Assembly (NCBI GenBank): GCA_947184155.2
Contig: CAMXCT020001025.1
Location: 1-64,000 of the forward strand
From: Cladocopium goreaui
Taxonomy: Eukaryota; Sar; Dinophyceae; Suessiales; Symbiodiniaceae
Direction: 5' to 3'
DNA length: 64,000 nucleotides
How positions within the stretch are numbered: the stretch's first letter is position 1; each line of letters opens with the position of its first letter. The position numbers and the translations under genes are program-made. Below the pieces are notes generated by a model. The model had not been told where the DNA came from and did not search any database. It saw nothing but the letters and a program-made list of their open reading frames with translations. This document shows positions 23,115 through 34,529 of this stretch, piece by piece.

Positions 23115-24079
23115 AGCAACTATCTACTTGGAACCCTGATAGAATTTCCCGCTTTCAATCTTAGTCTTATCGTCCATCTTCGCAATGGTGACTCCGATTG
23201 CCGAGACTTGAAATTGTCTAGATTGGCTGCAACCATCAAAATCAGAGAATCAGATTGCTCCGATGACGGGGGGAGCTTTCAAATTTTGGAAAGCACATGA
23301 AAAAAAAACACAAACATAGCTGCCCTGGACACTAGCTACCACTAAGGACAGGACGATCATTGGCCCATGCAGCGGCTTCCACCCTGCAGGTGCAAATTGA
23401 TGAAGTCATGGCAGAGGTTGATGTTTAGAGATGATTTTTCTTGATGAACTTTACAAAAGTTATGGTGAAACCCTCCCAGTTTGGGTGAAATGAAAAATCT
23501 TTGGAGCTTTCTTGAATGGCTTCTGGGTATCATATTTTTGGGAAAAGCACGGCTTCAAAATGGGTTTTGACCCATAGTAGGCAGCTCAGAGTTGTGTCAA
23601 TTGTTTCAGGCTTAAAAGATGTGGGAAAACCAAAGGGGATAGCTTTTTCATACCTGGTTGGTGATACTGATTTTTGACCAATCAGGTGAGTTTTTTTTAG
23701 CATCTCATACACAGTTTCACAGCTTGCTGGTTTCAATTATTTGGGAGACAGACAACCCCGAGGATAGATGATGATCAGATGATCTTTCATAGTTTTTCTG
23801 CTTGGTGACACCACCGTTTGCAGTTGCACTTGCCCTTGGGATTTTGGGGTAAGAAATATCTGTGACATGTCAGCGCGTTCACTTCATTGGCTTGCGTGCC
23901 ACTTACAATATAGGTTGCCTCCGAGTTCTGACACTCACGCATGTGAGAAACAGAAAGTCCAGCTTGCAAGCTATGACAGCAGCTATGCATTTTGTATCGA
24001 GTCGTACCGAGATGTTCCAGATACTGCGAAGCTATGCATTTTGTATCATGGTGTCATGTTTTTTTTTTTGTGGCAAGGT

Positions 24080-24183
24080 TACCCTCCGGTAAACTAACAT
24101 AACTATGGAAAATCACCATTTTTAATGGGAAAATCCACTATAAATGGTCATTTTCAATAGCTATGTTAAATTACCAGAGGGTA
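24080..24183. mobile_element. TACCCTCTGG foldback element, copy 6
   Basis: TACCCTCCGGTAAACTAACA at the left and ATTACCAGAGGGTA at the right; 104 bases. Confidence 0.8.
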
Positions 24184-24843
24184 ATGTCGGTTTTTGCCAC
24201 GCATCATCCCGAAGATTCATGGTGGATGACCCGAAAGATTCTCTGCACGGAATCAGTTGATCCCTCATGGCAGGTGCTTTTTTGTGGCTATCTTGCGTGG
24301 AAGTACATTCCAATGTGCGCGGCTCATTGAATGTCTCAGGATTTCATATGGATGACAGTTCATGAAAGTTCATTCTTTTGTTTAAAGCCAGGCAATTTTC
24401 AGACATATCAGTTGATATTCTTCCCAACAAGACGCATCATGAAACTGTCAGATTGAAAGTCAAGACTCTGGAAAGAGTTGGTGCCGAGTTTATATGAATA
24501 TATATATATAATATTATATAATTATATATATGTCCATTTAATGATGTTGAATAGAATGGTGATGGGTCTGAATTGCCAAGAGAACCCAAGCATTTAACGA
24601 TGGTGTTTTCAGCATTTCTAATCCATCCATATACTGTGGGGTCCCCAATATTGACCTTCAAATACTCGAAGAGCTATAGAAGCATTATAAAATATATAGA
24701 TCATGTTCATTATTGACAAGTTAACTCTAGAAATCTCTAGATCCATTCAAGTTAAGTGTAGAACCTATTCAAGTTTCTGTCTAGAACCTATTTCAGGTAT
24801 ATCCAATGACAAATGACTATTGATTTCCACATTCCCAACTCAG

Positions 24844-24949
24844 CACGTGCTGAGGACAACAGCGGCCATTCCGCTGTGGATTATCTATGCAGTCGTCCAA
24901 GGGACGCTGGCAACTGGACCCTGGGTCATTGGTTCCTTGGACTTCAAGG
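24844..24949 (+). CDS. Candidate exon with hydrophobic segment
   Basis: After ACTCAG (AG 24842-24843) the frame reads HVLRTTAAIPLWIIYAVVQG and continues to WVIGSLDFK, ending near a possible GC donor. The hydrophobic run suggests part of a membrane protein. The gene it belongs to is not identified. Confidence 0.45.
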
Positions 24950-24999
24950 GCTTGCGATGCAGGAAACCCATGGAAACCCATGGGTTTTTACTGATGAAA

Positions 25000-25116
25000 C
25001 ATATGGGGATGGGTCAAAACCCTTGTACCCCTGTAGTTCACATCAAAATAGCTGGGATTTATGGATGTTCATCCCACTAAAAATGGTGTTAATAGGTATT
25101 GACCCATACCCATATT
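25000..25116. mobile_element. Foldback element, ATGGGTCAA family, copy 1
   Basis: CATATGGGGATGGGTCAAAA at the left and ATTGACCCATACCCATAT at the right. A relative in the opposite orientation is at 29878-29986; both share the core with GGGATGAACATCCA or its complement. Confidence 0.75.
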
Positions 25117-25558
25117 CCAATAACAAGAGCTGAGTCTTATCATCAAGATCGAGGGCGTGTTGGGATAGTTGTACAGATGTGTGCCTTTCTTCGAGGATTT
25201 ATCCCGGTTTGATGCCCATTTGAATATGGGACAGCAAGGTTTTAAGCCACTGACCGTTGTTTCCCCCACAAAAGAATATGTGCAAGGCCATATTATACAA
25301 TGGTCCCGGCTCAAAACATCATATTATACTGGGTCCTTGGTCAAGCTTGGGCACTTCCTCCATCAACAAGTTTATGGCTTCAAACCGTGCTTTCAAAAGT
25401 CCGCAAAAATTGTGAAGCGTTGAATAAATCATGTAACTTCGACAACTTTGGTGATAATATGGAAATCAATTGTAATCAATTTAATTAAAATCAATAATAA
25501 ACTATCCCCGATTGGTCAACAAAAATCACCAGCATCTTGAAAGCTCTGAGCTCTAAGG

Positions 25559-25690
25559 CCACGAATGTGGCCACAGCGCCTTCTGCGATGAGAAGTGGCT
25601 GCAAACGACGGTGGGCTACGTACCTGCGCCCAGTTTTTCCCATGGTTTTCTACAAGCAGATCATTTGTGGGTTGCATTGGATATAGTGAA
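25559..25690 (+). CDS. Candidate Cys/His-containing exon
   Basis: Plus-strand frame HECGHSAFCDEKWLQTTVGY continuing to SFSHGFLQADHLWVALDIVK. The spacing of C and H residues could bind metal but no family is recognisable. Acceptor probably CTCTAAG; the right end is uncertain. Confidence 0.4.
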
Positions 25691-26670
25691 AGTGTAATGG
25701 GCTATATATAAAATTAGGAGATTAACCTGCAGTGGTAATGGGAAATCCCCAGATGATGTTCTCATGAATGGTCACTCACTAAAAGTGATGTATGCATGCA
25801 TCCTTTCATGATGGTGATGATGGGTCATGAAAATCGCAGTAAGAACCAGTATCATCATCAATATTGAAACAGCATCATGATGCGAAACCGATTTTGGTAA
25901 ATACGATATCAAGGTATATCAAGATATACCAAGATATCCCTGCTGTTTGTTGATGATGCTTTAAAATTTTAAAAAACAAAATCCCATACTCTTCGTTTAT
26001 TTTGCTGATTAGTTTTCCTTTTGAAACTTGCCACGCTTGTTGGCACCATCTTCAAAACTCCGTCTTGGTTTTGTTTGAAAATAGTCGACCCCTACACTTG
26101 TTGGCAAACACTTATTTTCCATATTAGATGTGCATAGAATGGCACAGATTTGGGCTAAAATGGTGCTAAACCCACGATTTGGTACTTGCTGAAACCGATT
26201 GCAGGTGAATCGTAGACAGAAGGGGGGTGGGGAAATTGGTCATGTTATTTCATGTTATTTCATGATTCATTTGCCAGTCTGACTCAGTCTTTGCAAATGG
26301 AACTCTGTTTGGCCATTGAATTCCTCCGTTTTTTTCAACGGGAAAAAAGGTCCTGCACACCGCTTTGATGGCTCGGAGACTCAGGGGATGGGGAATCAAC
26401 GGAATCCAAAGATGGTTCAGTTGACTTCATCAGTCATGGGTTTTGGAGGTACTTGAAACATCTTGAAACGGTAAAACGGCCATAGATCAGTTTACATGCG
26501 GGAATGACCATGGTGTTTAGAGCATCCCAAAGATCCACTTCATCATCAGCTTCCATCATTTTTCCCAGTTGTTCCCTATCATTTGATGGCCATTGGGGGC
26601 ATCTCAATCTCACATTTCGCCCTGAACAGCCACGACGCAAGCGGCCGAGGTTCCATATTTTTCCTGGCAG

Positions 26671-26716
26671 CGCTCCCATGCGGTGCACCACGCTAAGACT
26701 AACCACATGACCGAGG
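26671..26716 (+). CDS. Possible short exon
   Basis: Flanked by TTCCTGGCAG and GAGG|GTGAGAC and open as RSHAVHHAKTNHMTE. The opposite strand also has an open frame over this region (KMMEADDEVDLWDALNT at about 26495-26575), so strand is uncertain. Confidence 0.3.
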
Positions 26717-27022
26717 GTGAGACACACGTTCCCAGGTGACACAGTTGATCCGGGGCTGCGGGCTGGGTGGATCGCAAATAGATGTTGCAGGTCGCTTGGA
26801 GATATATGAGATATGAGTTTTAAAGCTGTTTGATGATGTTTGATGCATCGGAAAGTTGCACAGGGTGACGGATCACCAATCCTCCAATATAAGCCAGTGA
26901 CTCATGTGAATCGTCGCGGCAGACATTCACTTCCACTATCTTCAATTCTATCTTCCACTCGGACTCTATATCGTTTGGTGATAAATTGGTTTTCCGAGAT
27001 TCAGCACTAAAATTTGTTTCAG

Positions 27023-27115
27023 GAAATCAGCCGCAGCGGGCAGGTTGCAGAAGGGCGAGAAGAACAAGTACAAGACGATTGCTGGTTTGCTGGGTCAGAT
27101 CCTGAGAGTTGGATC
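27023..27115 (+). CDS. Candidate exon
   Basis: Strong acceptor (AAATTTGTTTCAG). Two frames are open: KSAAAGRLQKGEKNKYKTIA, reaching a TAA near 27119, and an acidic alternative EISRSGQVAEGREEQ. The first has more typical composition. It may connect to the exon at 27654. Confidence 0.4.
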
Positions 27116-27653
27116 GTAATTTGCCGGTGTTTTTTTCTTCTCGATTTGGTGAGGGGCAAGTCCCAAAAAAGATGTGTGTTAGTAGAATCCTACTAAAATA
27201 GTGATCATATAATATAATATAATATAGACATATAACTTATAACATATATAGATATATAATTATATATAATCATGTTATATCCTTTTATCTATTTGCGGGT
27301 TTACTATCGAGGTTTCCAGGACTCTCTATTTCCAAGATGACCTGATTTTTTGGCCAGTCGTGGGTATGGTGGTTCCATGGCCACTGTCCATCGGTCTTGG
27401 CTGGTCCAAGGTCAAAATTTTGTGGCCTGCACTCGCCTCCTCACCCACTTGGTCATGGGCTGGCCAGCGTGTCTCGACAGAGACTTTACCACGGCTGGTG
27501 GATGCTGGTGGTCTTTGAGTGTTTTTTGGGAAGTGTCCAATCTGTCCAATGTTGTGTTTTTTTTCTCGACCCGTATTTGGAATGAGGATGACGATGACGA
27601 TGATGATATGATTGATGATTATTGATGATGATTGATGGATTTGAATTCGGCAG

Positions 27654-27777
27654 GAACCCAAGCCGCCTCATTTTCAGGGAGGAGACCTTGAAGGGTCATG
27701 ATTCTTTACCAAGGGGCATTTTGGAAGTCTTTGTGGAGTTCAGAGGGCAACCGGACTTGTTCTTGTTGCCTGGGTAA
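27654..27777 (+). CDS. Candidate 3' exon of an unrecognised gene
   Basis: After ATTCGGCAG the frame reads RNPSRLIFREETLKGHDSLP, continuing to EVFVEFRGQPDLFLLPG and a TAA at 27775-27777. Composition is convincingly coding, but no family is recognised. The acceptor leaves one base of a split codon, so an upstream exon must end in phase 2. Confidence 0.5.
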
Positions 27778-28019
27778 CTTTTTAAAGAGCATGTTAGACC
27801 CCACTGATAGCATATGATTCTTTACAGATGAGATGTTATGGTCTAACAGCTGGTGATCCTGGGTGTCAAAAACTGTCGGTGGTTAAGCGGCGTCCTTCGG
27901 TGGTTACTTGATGTTACTTGTATTTCTTGACTTCTTTGATTTCACGTGATACGTTCATCAACAAATCCCGCAATGTTTTGAGATGTTGCATAGGTCTGCA
28001 AGTAGTTACACATCCTTTC

Positions 28020-28200
28020 ATGGTGAAAACCAGGTGAGCAATCGCGCAGTCCAATGGTGTCCCGCCTCTCCAAGGGGATTCCTAGCCCCAAAAATGGGGC
28101 GGCCAGGTACATCGTTGGTGGAGCCACTGGTGGCCCTGCTTATGGAAAGACCAACCACATGTGGTGGGAGCCCTGCTGGGATCCAATGGCTTCCACATGG
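28020..28200 (+). other. Open stretch, possible exon
   Basis: Two overlapping plus frames are open here (AARYIVGGATGGPAYGKTNH and a second). No clear splice signals frame it and no family is recognised. Confidence 0.25.
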
Positions 28201-28208
28201 GATCCACA

Positions 28209-28314
28209 TACCCTCTGGTTATGTCAAAATAGCTATTGAAAATGGCCTATTTATAGTTGATTTTCCCATTAAACATGGTGATTTTCCATAGCTATGTTAG
28301 TTTACCAGAGGGTA
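28209..28314. mobile_element. TACCCTCTGG foldback element with 8-bp target duplication
   Basis: TACCCTCTGGTTATG to TTTACCAGAGGGTA, 106 bases. It is flanked by GATCCACA on the left (28201-28208) and GATCCAAT on the right, which match at 6 of 8 bases. This marks the exact element ends. Confidence 0.88.
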
Positions 28315-29149
28315 GATCCAATCATAGAAATCGGGACAAGTTGGATGGGCAATGTTCCTCTATATTTAGCCAATTTAGCCAAAGAAAACCCCCCCTTGAG
28401 CAACCTTGAGCAACCGGTTGCAGCGGGCAGTTGATGATCTAAGATCATGATTTTGCAGTGTTCTGGGGGCTTCAAGACCCTGATTGATTGAAGCTAGTTC
28501 AGTCCTACAGCACGCAATTTCCATGGCCCAACACTTCAATTTCTGATCCGAAACCATCTATTTGTCATTGCTGGATCCACATTCCTGCATACCTCAAGGC
28601 CTTTCGCGCCTTTCAGCAACGGAGAAAAGGACCTCTTTCCTGGCATGTGGAAGAAAAAGGCCTGGGAAGTGGGATGGTCTTCGAAAAAGGAAGGGCGTCC
28701 TATCAGGCATGAAAAAGTGTGACAGCTGTCCCTTGCTTCTCGAGACATCTATGAGCTGTAGCATTTGTAGCATTCTCCGATCACTGTATTCCTTGTTTTG
28801 GAGGCAAGAACCCTATGCTTGATCATCAGAATCAGAACGAATCTCCAAATGATATATGTTCCGTATAGTTTCACCTGCAGGTGAACTCAAATTTCTCCAT
28901 AAATTCTGCAGTGATTTTCACTCAACGAATTTCTGCCATATTCTTCATGATAATTTCCATATAGTTTGCAGGCCAATTTTTTTAGGTTCCGGTGGTTCCA
29001 TGTTTTTCGCCAGGTCTTAATGTCGGACGTGGGAATCCTTGGCATGGCTGGCCTCTTGTTCTGGTGGGCCCAAAGCTCAGCCGGTGGCTCAACCATGAGT
29101 TATGAGTTAGATAAGTTGACTATGTTCAACCATAAATAGATGGTTCGTT

Positions 29150-29400
29150 AATATGTCATTAGTAGAAGATGGTTAGTTATGGTTGGTTAATATATATATA
29201 TATTAATATATATGTTAATATTACGCTATTAATAGAGTTAACGTATCTAATGGTGAAGCATGAATGGTTGAAATAGATATAATTAATCATAATTATATAT
29301 ATATGTAAAAGTTTGTAATGGTTAATCCATTAATATAGATGGTTAGTTAATACTATGCTATTAATAGATTAACCATTAGAAAAGTTGAGAAAGGTCAACA
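29150..29400. repeat. AT-rich repeats with TTAATA/GGTTAGTTAAT motifs
   Basis: GGTTAGTTA(T/A) and ATTAATAGA motifs recur irregularly. No gene is seen. Confidence 0.6.
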
Positions 29401-29694
29401 ATTCATCCCATTCTTCAACCAAATCAGGTTACGGTCCTGTCCAAGAAATATCCATAGGTCATTGACGGTCAAATTCGTCCACTGTTCTCAACCTGTGCCT
29501 CCTGATTTTGTCCACGTTATCTTCAAAAATCCTAAAATCATTTGACGTCACTAAAGTCATCTAGTCATCTGATGATGATATTACTGACTGATGCTTTTTC
29601 CGAAGTAATATCCTGGAATATCAGTAAGTATCAGTAAGTGATATCACTGAAAAAGTCATCTAAAATGCCACTAAAAATCATCCAAAATTCCTGA

Positions 29695-29826
29695 TCGATC
29701 CCCTGACTCCGTTCACGTTCGACGTTCGTTCTCCGATTCGAGGCCAAACATGCCGGCTTCGCCAGCGTTTTCGCGTTATACCTGGCGCCTTTGATGGTTC
29801 GGGATCCTGGCGATCCCATTTGTGGT
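29695..29826. other. GC-richer open stretch, possible exon
   Basis: Plus frame reads TPFTFDVRSPIRGQTCRLRQ and stays open to TGGTGAG; the minus strand is also open. Neither resembles a known family. Confidence 0.3.
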
Positions 29827-29877
29827 GAGTGATGGTCCAACTGGATATGGGGATGGGTTAAGTAACCATAAGTAACC

Positions 29878-29986
29878 ATATGGGTATGGGTCAATACCTA
29901 TAGATACATTTTTAGTGGGATGAACATCCATTTACCAGCTATTTTGGGGTTCACGAGGTACCAGGGTTTTGACCCATCCCCATATG
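29878..29986. mobile_element. Foldback element, ATGGGTCAA family, copy 2
   Basis: CATATGGGTATGGGTCAATA at the left and TTTTGACCCATCCCCATATG at the right, inverted relative to 25000-25116. Confidence 0.75.
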
Positions 29987-30290
29987 AATCATATATGAAT
30001 GGATAGACAGCTATGACTTAGGGTACCGTTTGGGTGCCGTTTTGACGAAACCATAGGGTATTGGACAGTTACTTGCTGATTATCACATGAATTCTTGGAG
30101 TTTTTTGTGATAGTCCGGTAATATGACTTTATGATATCAACTGGGATAGTTATTGAATGATGATTCATGAAGTGATCAGTTTTACCCTTTCCAAGATTGG
30201 GACTGGGGTAGATGTTGATCCATAGCTGCCATAGCTAGTGTAGTTCTTGAAGGAAAACTGTTGTTTCATGTTGTTTCTACAAAGTAAATC

Positions 30291-30569
30291 TTAAAGTAAA
30301 GCTGCTAAAGCTACATGAAACTCATCCCATGAAAGTTTCACACGCAGTTGGGAGGCTATTGCTGTCATACATTCCAACCTGGGATGAGATGACCATGCCA
30401 GGTCACAAACTGCTGGCTGGTCTTGTACACCTGGTTGCAGCATACTGACGTTGACATCCCACACTACGACAAGGCCGTGGCCGATACCGACCGACATGGC
30501 CGAACACCCGAACACGACACACAGCAGAACTCCCAATTTCATCCAATTTCTATGAAGCTGCCATGGCAT
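30291..30569 (-). CDS. Small open frame with signal-peptide-like start
   Basis: A 92-residue minus-strand frame. From an internal Met it starts MKLGVLLCVVFGCSAMSVG, which has the charge, hydrophobic core and small-residue pattern of a signal peptide. The rest has no recognised motif. It lies in a block where the other coding evidence is on the plus strand, which lowers confidence. Confidence 0.25.
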   Translation of the reverse strand: MPWQLHRNWMKLGVLLCVVFGCSAMSVGIGHGLVVVWDVNVSMLQPGVQDQPAVCDLAWSSHPRLECMTAIASQLRVKLSWDEFHVALAALL

Positions 30570-30643
30570 TTTCTGGTTGCCATTAATGTGATGATTCCAA
30601 TGTGATTCCCATCCATTTATAGCATGCGATCATTTGTTTTCGG

Positions 30644-30740
30644 GACCCTCCGGTGTCATCATGGCCGTGGCAAGCTGGAGAATCCCCATCCAAAAAAGGT
30701 GGATTGGACCCAGCCACGTGACTGATGACACCGGAGGGTA
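30644..30740. mobile_element. Foldback element with ACCCTCCGGTGTCATCA ends
   Basis: The ends ACCCTCCGGTGTCATCA and TGATGACACCGGAGGGT are perfect inverted repeats. The outer bases match the TACCCTCTGG family, but the inner arms differ, so this is a subfamily. A half site (GACACCGGAGGGTATG) is at 22788-22803. Confidence 0.7.
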
Positions 30741-30883
30741 TTGATGGTAGGTTCATGTTGATTTGATTAGTTACATCATGTTACATCCCATAAAAATCTC
30801 CCATTGACCATTGAATCCCATTGGAAGCTAGTTTTATGACAGTTTCGTTGACATTTTTCCCTCCATGGCATGGTTCAGGAGAA

Positions 30884-30996
30884 CTGGACCTGGGTGAAGG
30901 GCGCATTCCACACAGTGGACCGGCCCTATGGCCACTTGGCGATGTCGATGCCATCCATGTGGTGCCGGATGCCATTTTTCATGTTTGTTGATGAAT
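30884..30996 (+). CDS. Candidate exon
   Basis: After GGTTCAG one frame reads GELDLGEGRIPHSGPALWPL and then DVDAIHVVPDAIFHVC to a TGA. A second frame (ENWTWVKGAFHTVDRPYGHL) is also open. The first is in the frame of no known family. Confidence 0.35.
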
Positions 30997-31002
30997 GTTG
31001 AT

Positions 31003-31090
31003 CCCATAGGATCCATGTATGGCATATATGCTAACATTTGGGGTATACGGTATATTGATGGTAAATGTCACCATATATAGCATGGGATGA
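31003..31090. mobile_element. Foldback-family relative of 9088-9193
   Basis: Reads CCCATAGGATCCATGTATGG, then GCTAACATTTGGGGTATAC, closely matching the reverse complement of 9088-9193. The right terminal repeat is degenerate (GCATGGGATG). Confidence 0.7.
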
Positions 31091-31151
31091 GTTGTTTTGT
31101 TGAATCTCTTCCGGAAAACGGTCCGGCTAAATGCCAATGTTCCTTGCACTC

Positions 31152-31233
31152 CAGGCCCAGTTTTGGATTACGTCCACCACAGGCGCTGGAAACGATTCTT
31201 TGTGTTTTGTGGAAAGACTGGAAAGACCAATGA
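31152..31233 (+). CDS. Candidate exon
   Basis: After GCACTCCAG the frame reads GPVLDYVHHRRWKRFFVFCG, then KTGKTND and a TGA. Coding-like composition; family unknown. Confidence 0.35.
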
Positions 31234-31495
31234 CTGAAGACACTATTGTCCTGACTCATCATACACAATTGATTCTTGCCAGCTTATTTTCTAGCAACAT
31301 GGACTGCTCAGACCCTGATGTAAAAGCTAGCAGCTAGATCACTACAAGTCCCCAATCCCATTTCTATTCTTGTTTGAATCACCATGACATGAACGATGCA
31401 CCAATTTCTTCAACTTATCCCGAACTCAATGGAGGTCTCAATGGGAAAATCATCGGTCCGTACATGGTGAATTCTCCGAATCCATGTTTGATCTA

Positions 31496-31620
31496 AGCCA
31501 TAATAAGCCATTATAATACATATATATATATTATATTAAAGCCATTACAAGATATTATAATAAGCCATAATAAGCCATAATAAGCCATCAATCTGACAAT
31601 TTGTTTAATAAGCCATTATA
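31496..31620. repeat. ATAAGCCAT tandem repeat
   Basis: Repeated ATAAGCCATT/A units mixed with AT-rich spacers. Confidence 0.7.
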
Positions 31621-31671
31621 ATTATATATTATTAAACAACTTATCATATTGAAGGACTGTAACCTGTTTCA

Positions 31672-31782
31672 GGCACTGTAACCTGCCACTGAAAGCTTCA
31701 CGCCGCCAGGATAGGCTCCACACACGTGGCACATCATGTGTGCGCAGCCATCCCCTTCTACAAGGCGCCAACCGGTGCAAAT
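31672..31782 (+). CDS. Candidate exon
   Basis: After TGTTTCAG the frame reads HCNLPLKASRRQDRLHTRGT, then SCVRSHPLLQGANR. Basic, Cys-containing, family unknown. It may be part of the gene at 32444-33890. Confidence 0.35.
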
Positions 31783-32443
31783 GAAAAAGGTGTAGTTGCG
31801 GGCAACTCGATGGTTTTTCCAATGTTGTTCATGTTCTTTCCATATTGTTCCCCAGGTTTTCTATGGTTTTCTCCATGGGAAACCCATGTTTTCAATTGTT
31901 CTATATCTTTTCCCAACATGTTCCACACCTTTCCCTACGTTTTCTCTATGGTTCCCCAATGTTTTTTCCCTCTTCCCTCTGGGGAGAAATAGATTGAAGC
32001 TCACGAACATCACCTTGGCACACCGAGGCTAGAAAAGCTACTGAAGCGCTGAAGGTATGGGAGGGCTTCTCAACCATCCCTGATTTTTTCATGGCCTTTT
32101 ATTTAGGTAGATAGATAGATAATTAGGCATATAGATAGACATACAGATATATAGAAATATAATATATATATATATATACATATAAAGATAGATGTTTTAT
32201 TGCTAAATAGATGGGACAGATTGGGATTTTGTTTTCACATTTAAATTATCTCTGATATTCCCATGAAATTTTAGGGGTGTCCTATTTCTAGTCAAGGTCA
32301 CCTGGCCACTTTCTATCGCATCCTGCAGCGATGTATTGTGTTTTGTCACTGGAACTCCATTAAATTCAACAAAATCACAATGGCATGTTAGCGATGAAAA
32401 GGTGACAGGTTGCTGATGGTGAGAGCAATGGAACATTGGACAG

Positions 32444-33890
32444 GAGAAGTTCCCGGATCTCTACCTGTATGACCCCACGCCGATCCACAAGGCTGCGGGC
32501 AGTATGGCACATGGTAGTATCATGGTAGCCCTGTAGGTCTGTCATGGTTTGTATAGGTGTGTTGCAACATGGGGTTGCAGACAAGGAAAGTGGACATTTG
32601 GATACAGTTGGAGTGGATCATACTAAACCCATGACATGTGACTGACACATTCTCAAGCCTTATGAAAGCTACCCAGACTTGCGGATTTATCTCAACTGTG
32701 GCCGATTGGGTGACTCCAAGCTGGCCCCTGAAGGCCTTGTGGCGAGTTGCTTCTCGGTGCACCGCTGTCCAGAAGGCAGTTGATATCAATTGATGGTTTC
32801 TGGGTTTCCATGGGTTCCCCAAACCTTTACTCAATCAGATAGAACTGATATAACATGATATAACTCAATTTGCAGAAATCTTCACCGCAAGGGTGAAACG
32901 GAAAAAAAACAGAGTATCTTAAATTCACCAGCAAGGAACTTGGCCATGGGAGGCCCGGGATTTTGCACATCCAAGGATACATCGAGATGATCGTATTAAG
33001 AAGGTATTGGTGAATGTCAAACAATAATGGAGTTGGTTTCGATGTTTCATTTTTGTTGATACTTTTCCGGACACCTCCATTTTAGGAAAGGAACATCCGA
33101 ATAGCGTGGGAATCCACAAAGCGGGAGAAACAATGAGAAACATGGATGGAGATACCAAAAAAGTCACCAGCTAAGTCAGCGGTGGCACCTCTCGCGCCCT
33201 TCGTCAGGCCAAGGGCGGTGAAAAGGGCACGTACATTTTTACCTGAGTTCCGCAGGAGAATTTTTGTGAGGTCGGATGTGCACCCCTGATCTGCTTGATC
33301 AAAGACTAGCAATTGCCGAAGGGCGGTGCCAGAGCTATTGTCAGCTGCCCGACCCGAATGGTTTTCCAAAGGTTTCCGAGAACCAAGAATGTCGCTACCG
33401 TCGACTGGATGGTTCAATTCAACTATACAGTTTTCTCCATCTGCCAATTTGTGCTTTTGAGATGGTATTTACTCAGCGCTGCCGGTCCGAAACCCCGCTT
33501 GATCACAGAGCTTTCGCTTTTCCTGATGTCATTGTGATGTGTTTCGCTTCGCCTTTTTCTTGGGAAATCAAAATTGGCATGCGCAGGAGGACATACCGAG
33601 TTATTCCATTTTCACGGCACATGACTTCGAGTTCGAAGGGGTGTCACTCTGGCCATGTTGCCCATGGACACATCAAGATGATCATGGAAGGATTCCCGTA
33701 TTTGTCCTTGCAATAGGTCTTCAATATTTATTTGAATCCTAGGAGCAATGTCTTTCTCGTGCTGGTTTTAATTGTTTTTTTGCAAAAATCTATAGGTTAG
33801 CCAGTCATACAGATTCACTCCGGTTGTTGTGTTTGAAGGTCACATCCCTCCGGCGGCCAGTCCAAAACGGCTGCGCTACGTTTTCGCCAT
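32444..33890 (+). CDS. Unrecognised multi-exon gene
   Basis: Four strongly coding plus-strand exons: 32444 to about 32506 (EKFPDLYLYDPTPIHKAAGS), 32658 to about 32778 (PYESYPDLRIYLNCGRLGDS, then LVASCFSVHRCPEG), 32932-33003 (SKELGHGRPGILHIQGYIEM) and 33801 to about 33890 (QSYRFTPVVVFEGHIPPAAS, then PKRLRYVFAM). The first two join in phase if the donor is the GC at 32507. The last two join through AAG|GTATTGG and GGTTAG|C, completing a Ser codon. The second and third were not reconciled in phase, so an exon may be missing. The strings of aromatic, Pro and hydrophobic residues suggest a folded enzyme-like domain, but I cannot name it. Confidence 0.6.
33082..33447 (-). CDS. Uncertain 121-codon open frame
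   Basis: Minus-strand frame with protein-like composition (SDLTKILLRNSGKNVRALFT). It overlaps a plus-strand frame of 146 codons at 33276-33716 and lies in an intron of the plus-strand gene at 32444-33890. Either could be chance, or a decayed insertion. Confidence 0.25.
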   Translation of the reverse strand: MADGENCIVELNHPVDGSDILGSRKPLENHSGRAADNSSGTALRQLLVFDQADQGCTSDLTKILLRNSGKNVRALFTALGLTKGARGATADLAGDFFGISIHVSHCFSRFVDSHAIRMFLS

Positions 33891-34094
33891 GTGCAATTTC
33901 AGTTCCATTTCTTGGACGTTCTTTGATACCTTCCTAAACAGGGAGGAATTATCAAATATTCAAGAGAAATGGAATTACTCAAAATCAACTAGCGATCAAA
34001 ACATATCTAATATGAATATAAAAAGAAAATAAAAGAAAAATATATAGAAAATTAAATAAATTATAATTCCCTACCTGCCAGGTGAGGGTTGTTA

Positions 34095-34195
34095 GATTTT
34101 ATCAGAATTGTTCTTCTCCTCCTTTTTTTCCTCCTCCTCCTCCTTTTCCTCCTCCTCCTCGTCCTCCTCTTTTTCCTCCACCACCTCTGCCTCCA
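34095..34195 (+). repeat. CTCCTC pyrimidine-rich tract
   Basis: Almost pure pyrimidine run (TCCTCCTC). The minus strand would read as poly-Glu/Lys; treated as low complexity. Confidence 0.8.
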
Positions 34196-34238
34196 TTTCC
34201 ATGTTCACTTCCACTTCGCCAACTTCCGCACGCAGTGG

Positions 34239-34420
34239 GCACTGCTGGACCTCAACTGAGAGGGTCTGAGCGCACTGGGCACTGCTGGACCTCAACCTGG
34301 GACCTTCCGAGCTCAGTGAGCACCGCTGGACCTCAACCTGGGACCATCCGAACTTGGTGAGCACCGCTGGACCTCAACCTGGGACCCTCCGAGCTCAGTG
34401 AGCACCACTGGACCTCAACG
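34239..34420. repeat. 41-bp tandem repeat
   Basis: Five copies of a unit containing GCACCGCTGGACCTCAACC. Starts of CACYGCTGG are at 34240, 34280, 34321, 34362 and 34403, so the period is 41 (one unit is 40). It ends about 110 bases before the assembly gap. Confidence 0.9.
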
Positions 34421-34529
34421 GCCAGATAGAATCCCAGAAAATATATCAGATAGAATATCAGAAAGAATACCAGAAGATATGCCAGATAATATAATATAAT
34501 ATAATATGTATATATATATATATAATTTT

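Noticed and set aside
34092-34230. Poly-Glu minus-strand frame
   Set aside because: Low-complexity pyrimidine tract on the plus strand; no splice context and no homologous motif.
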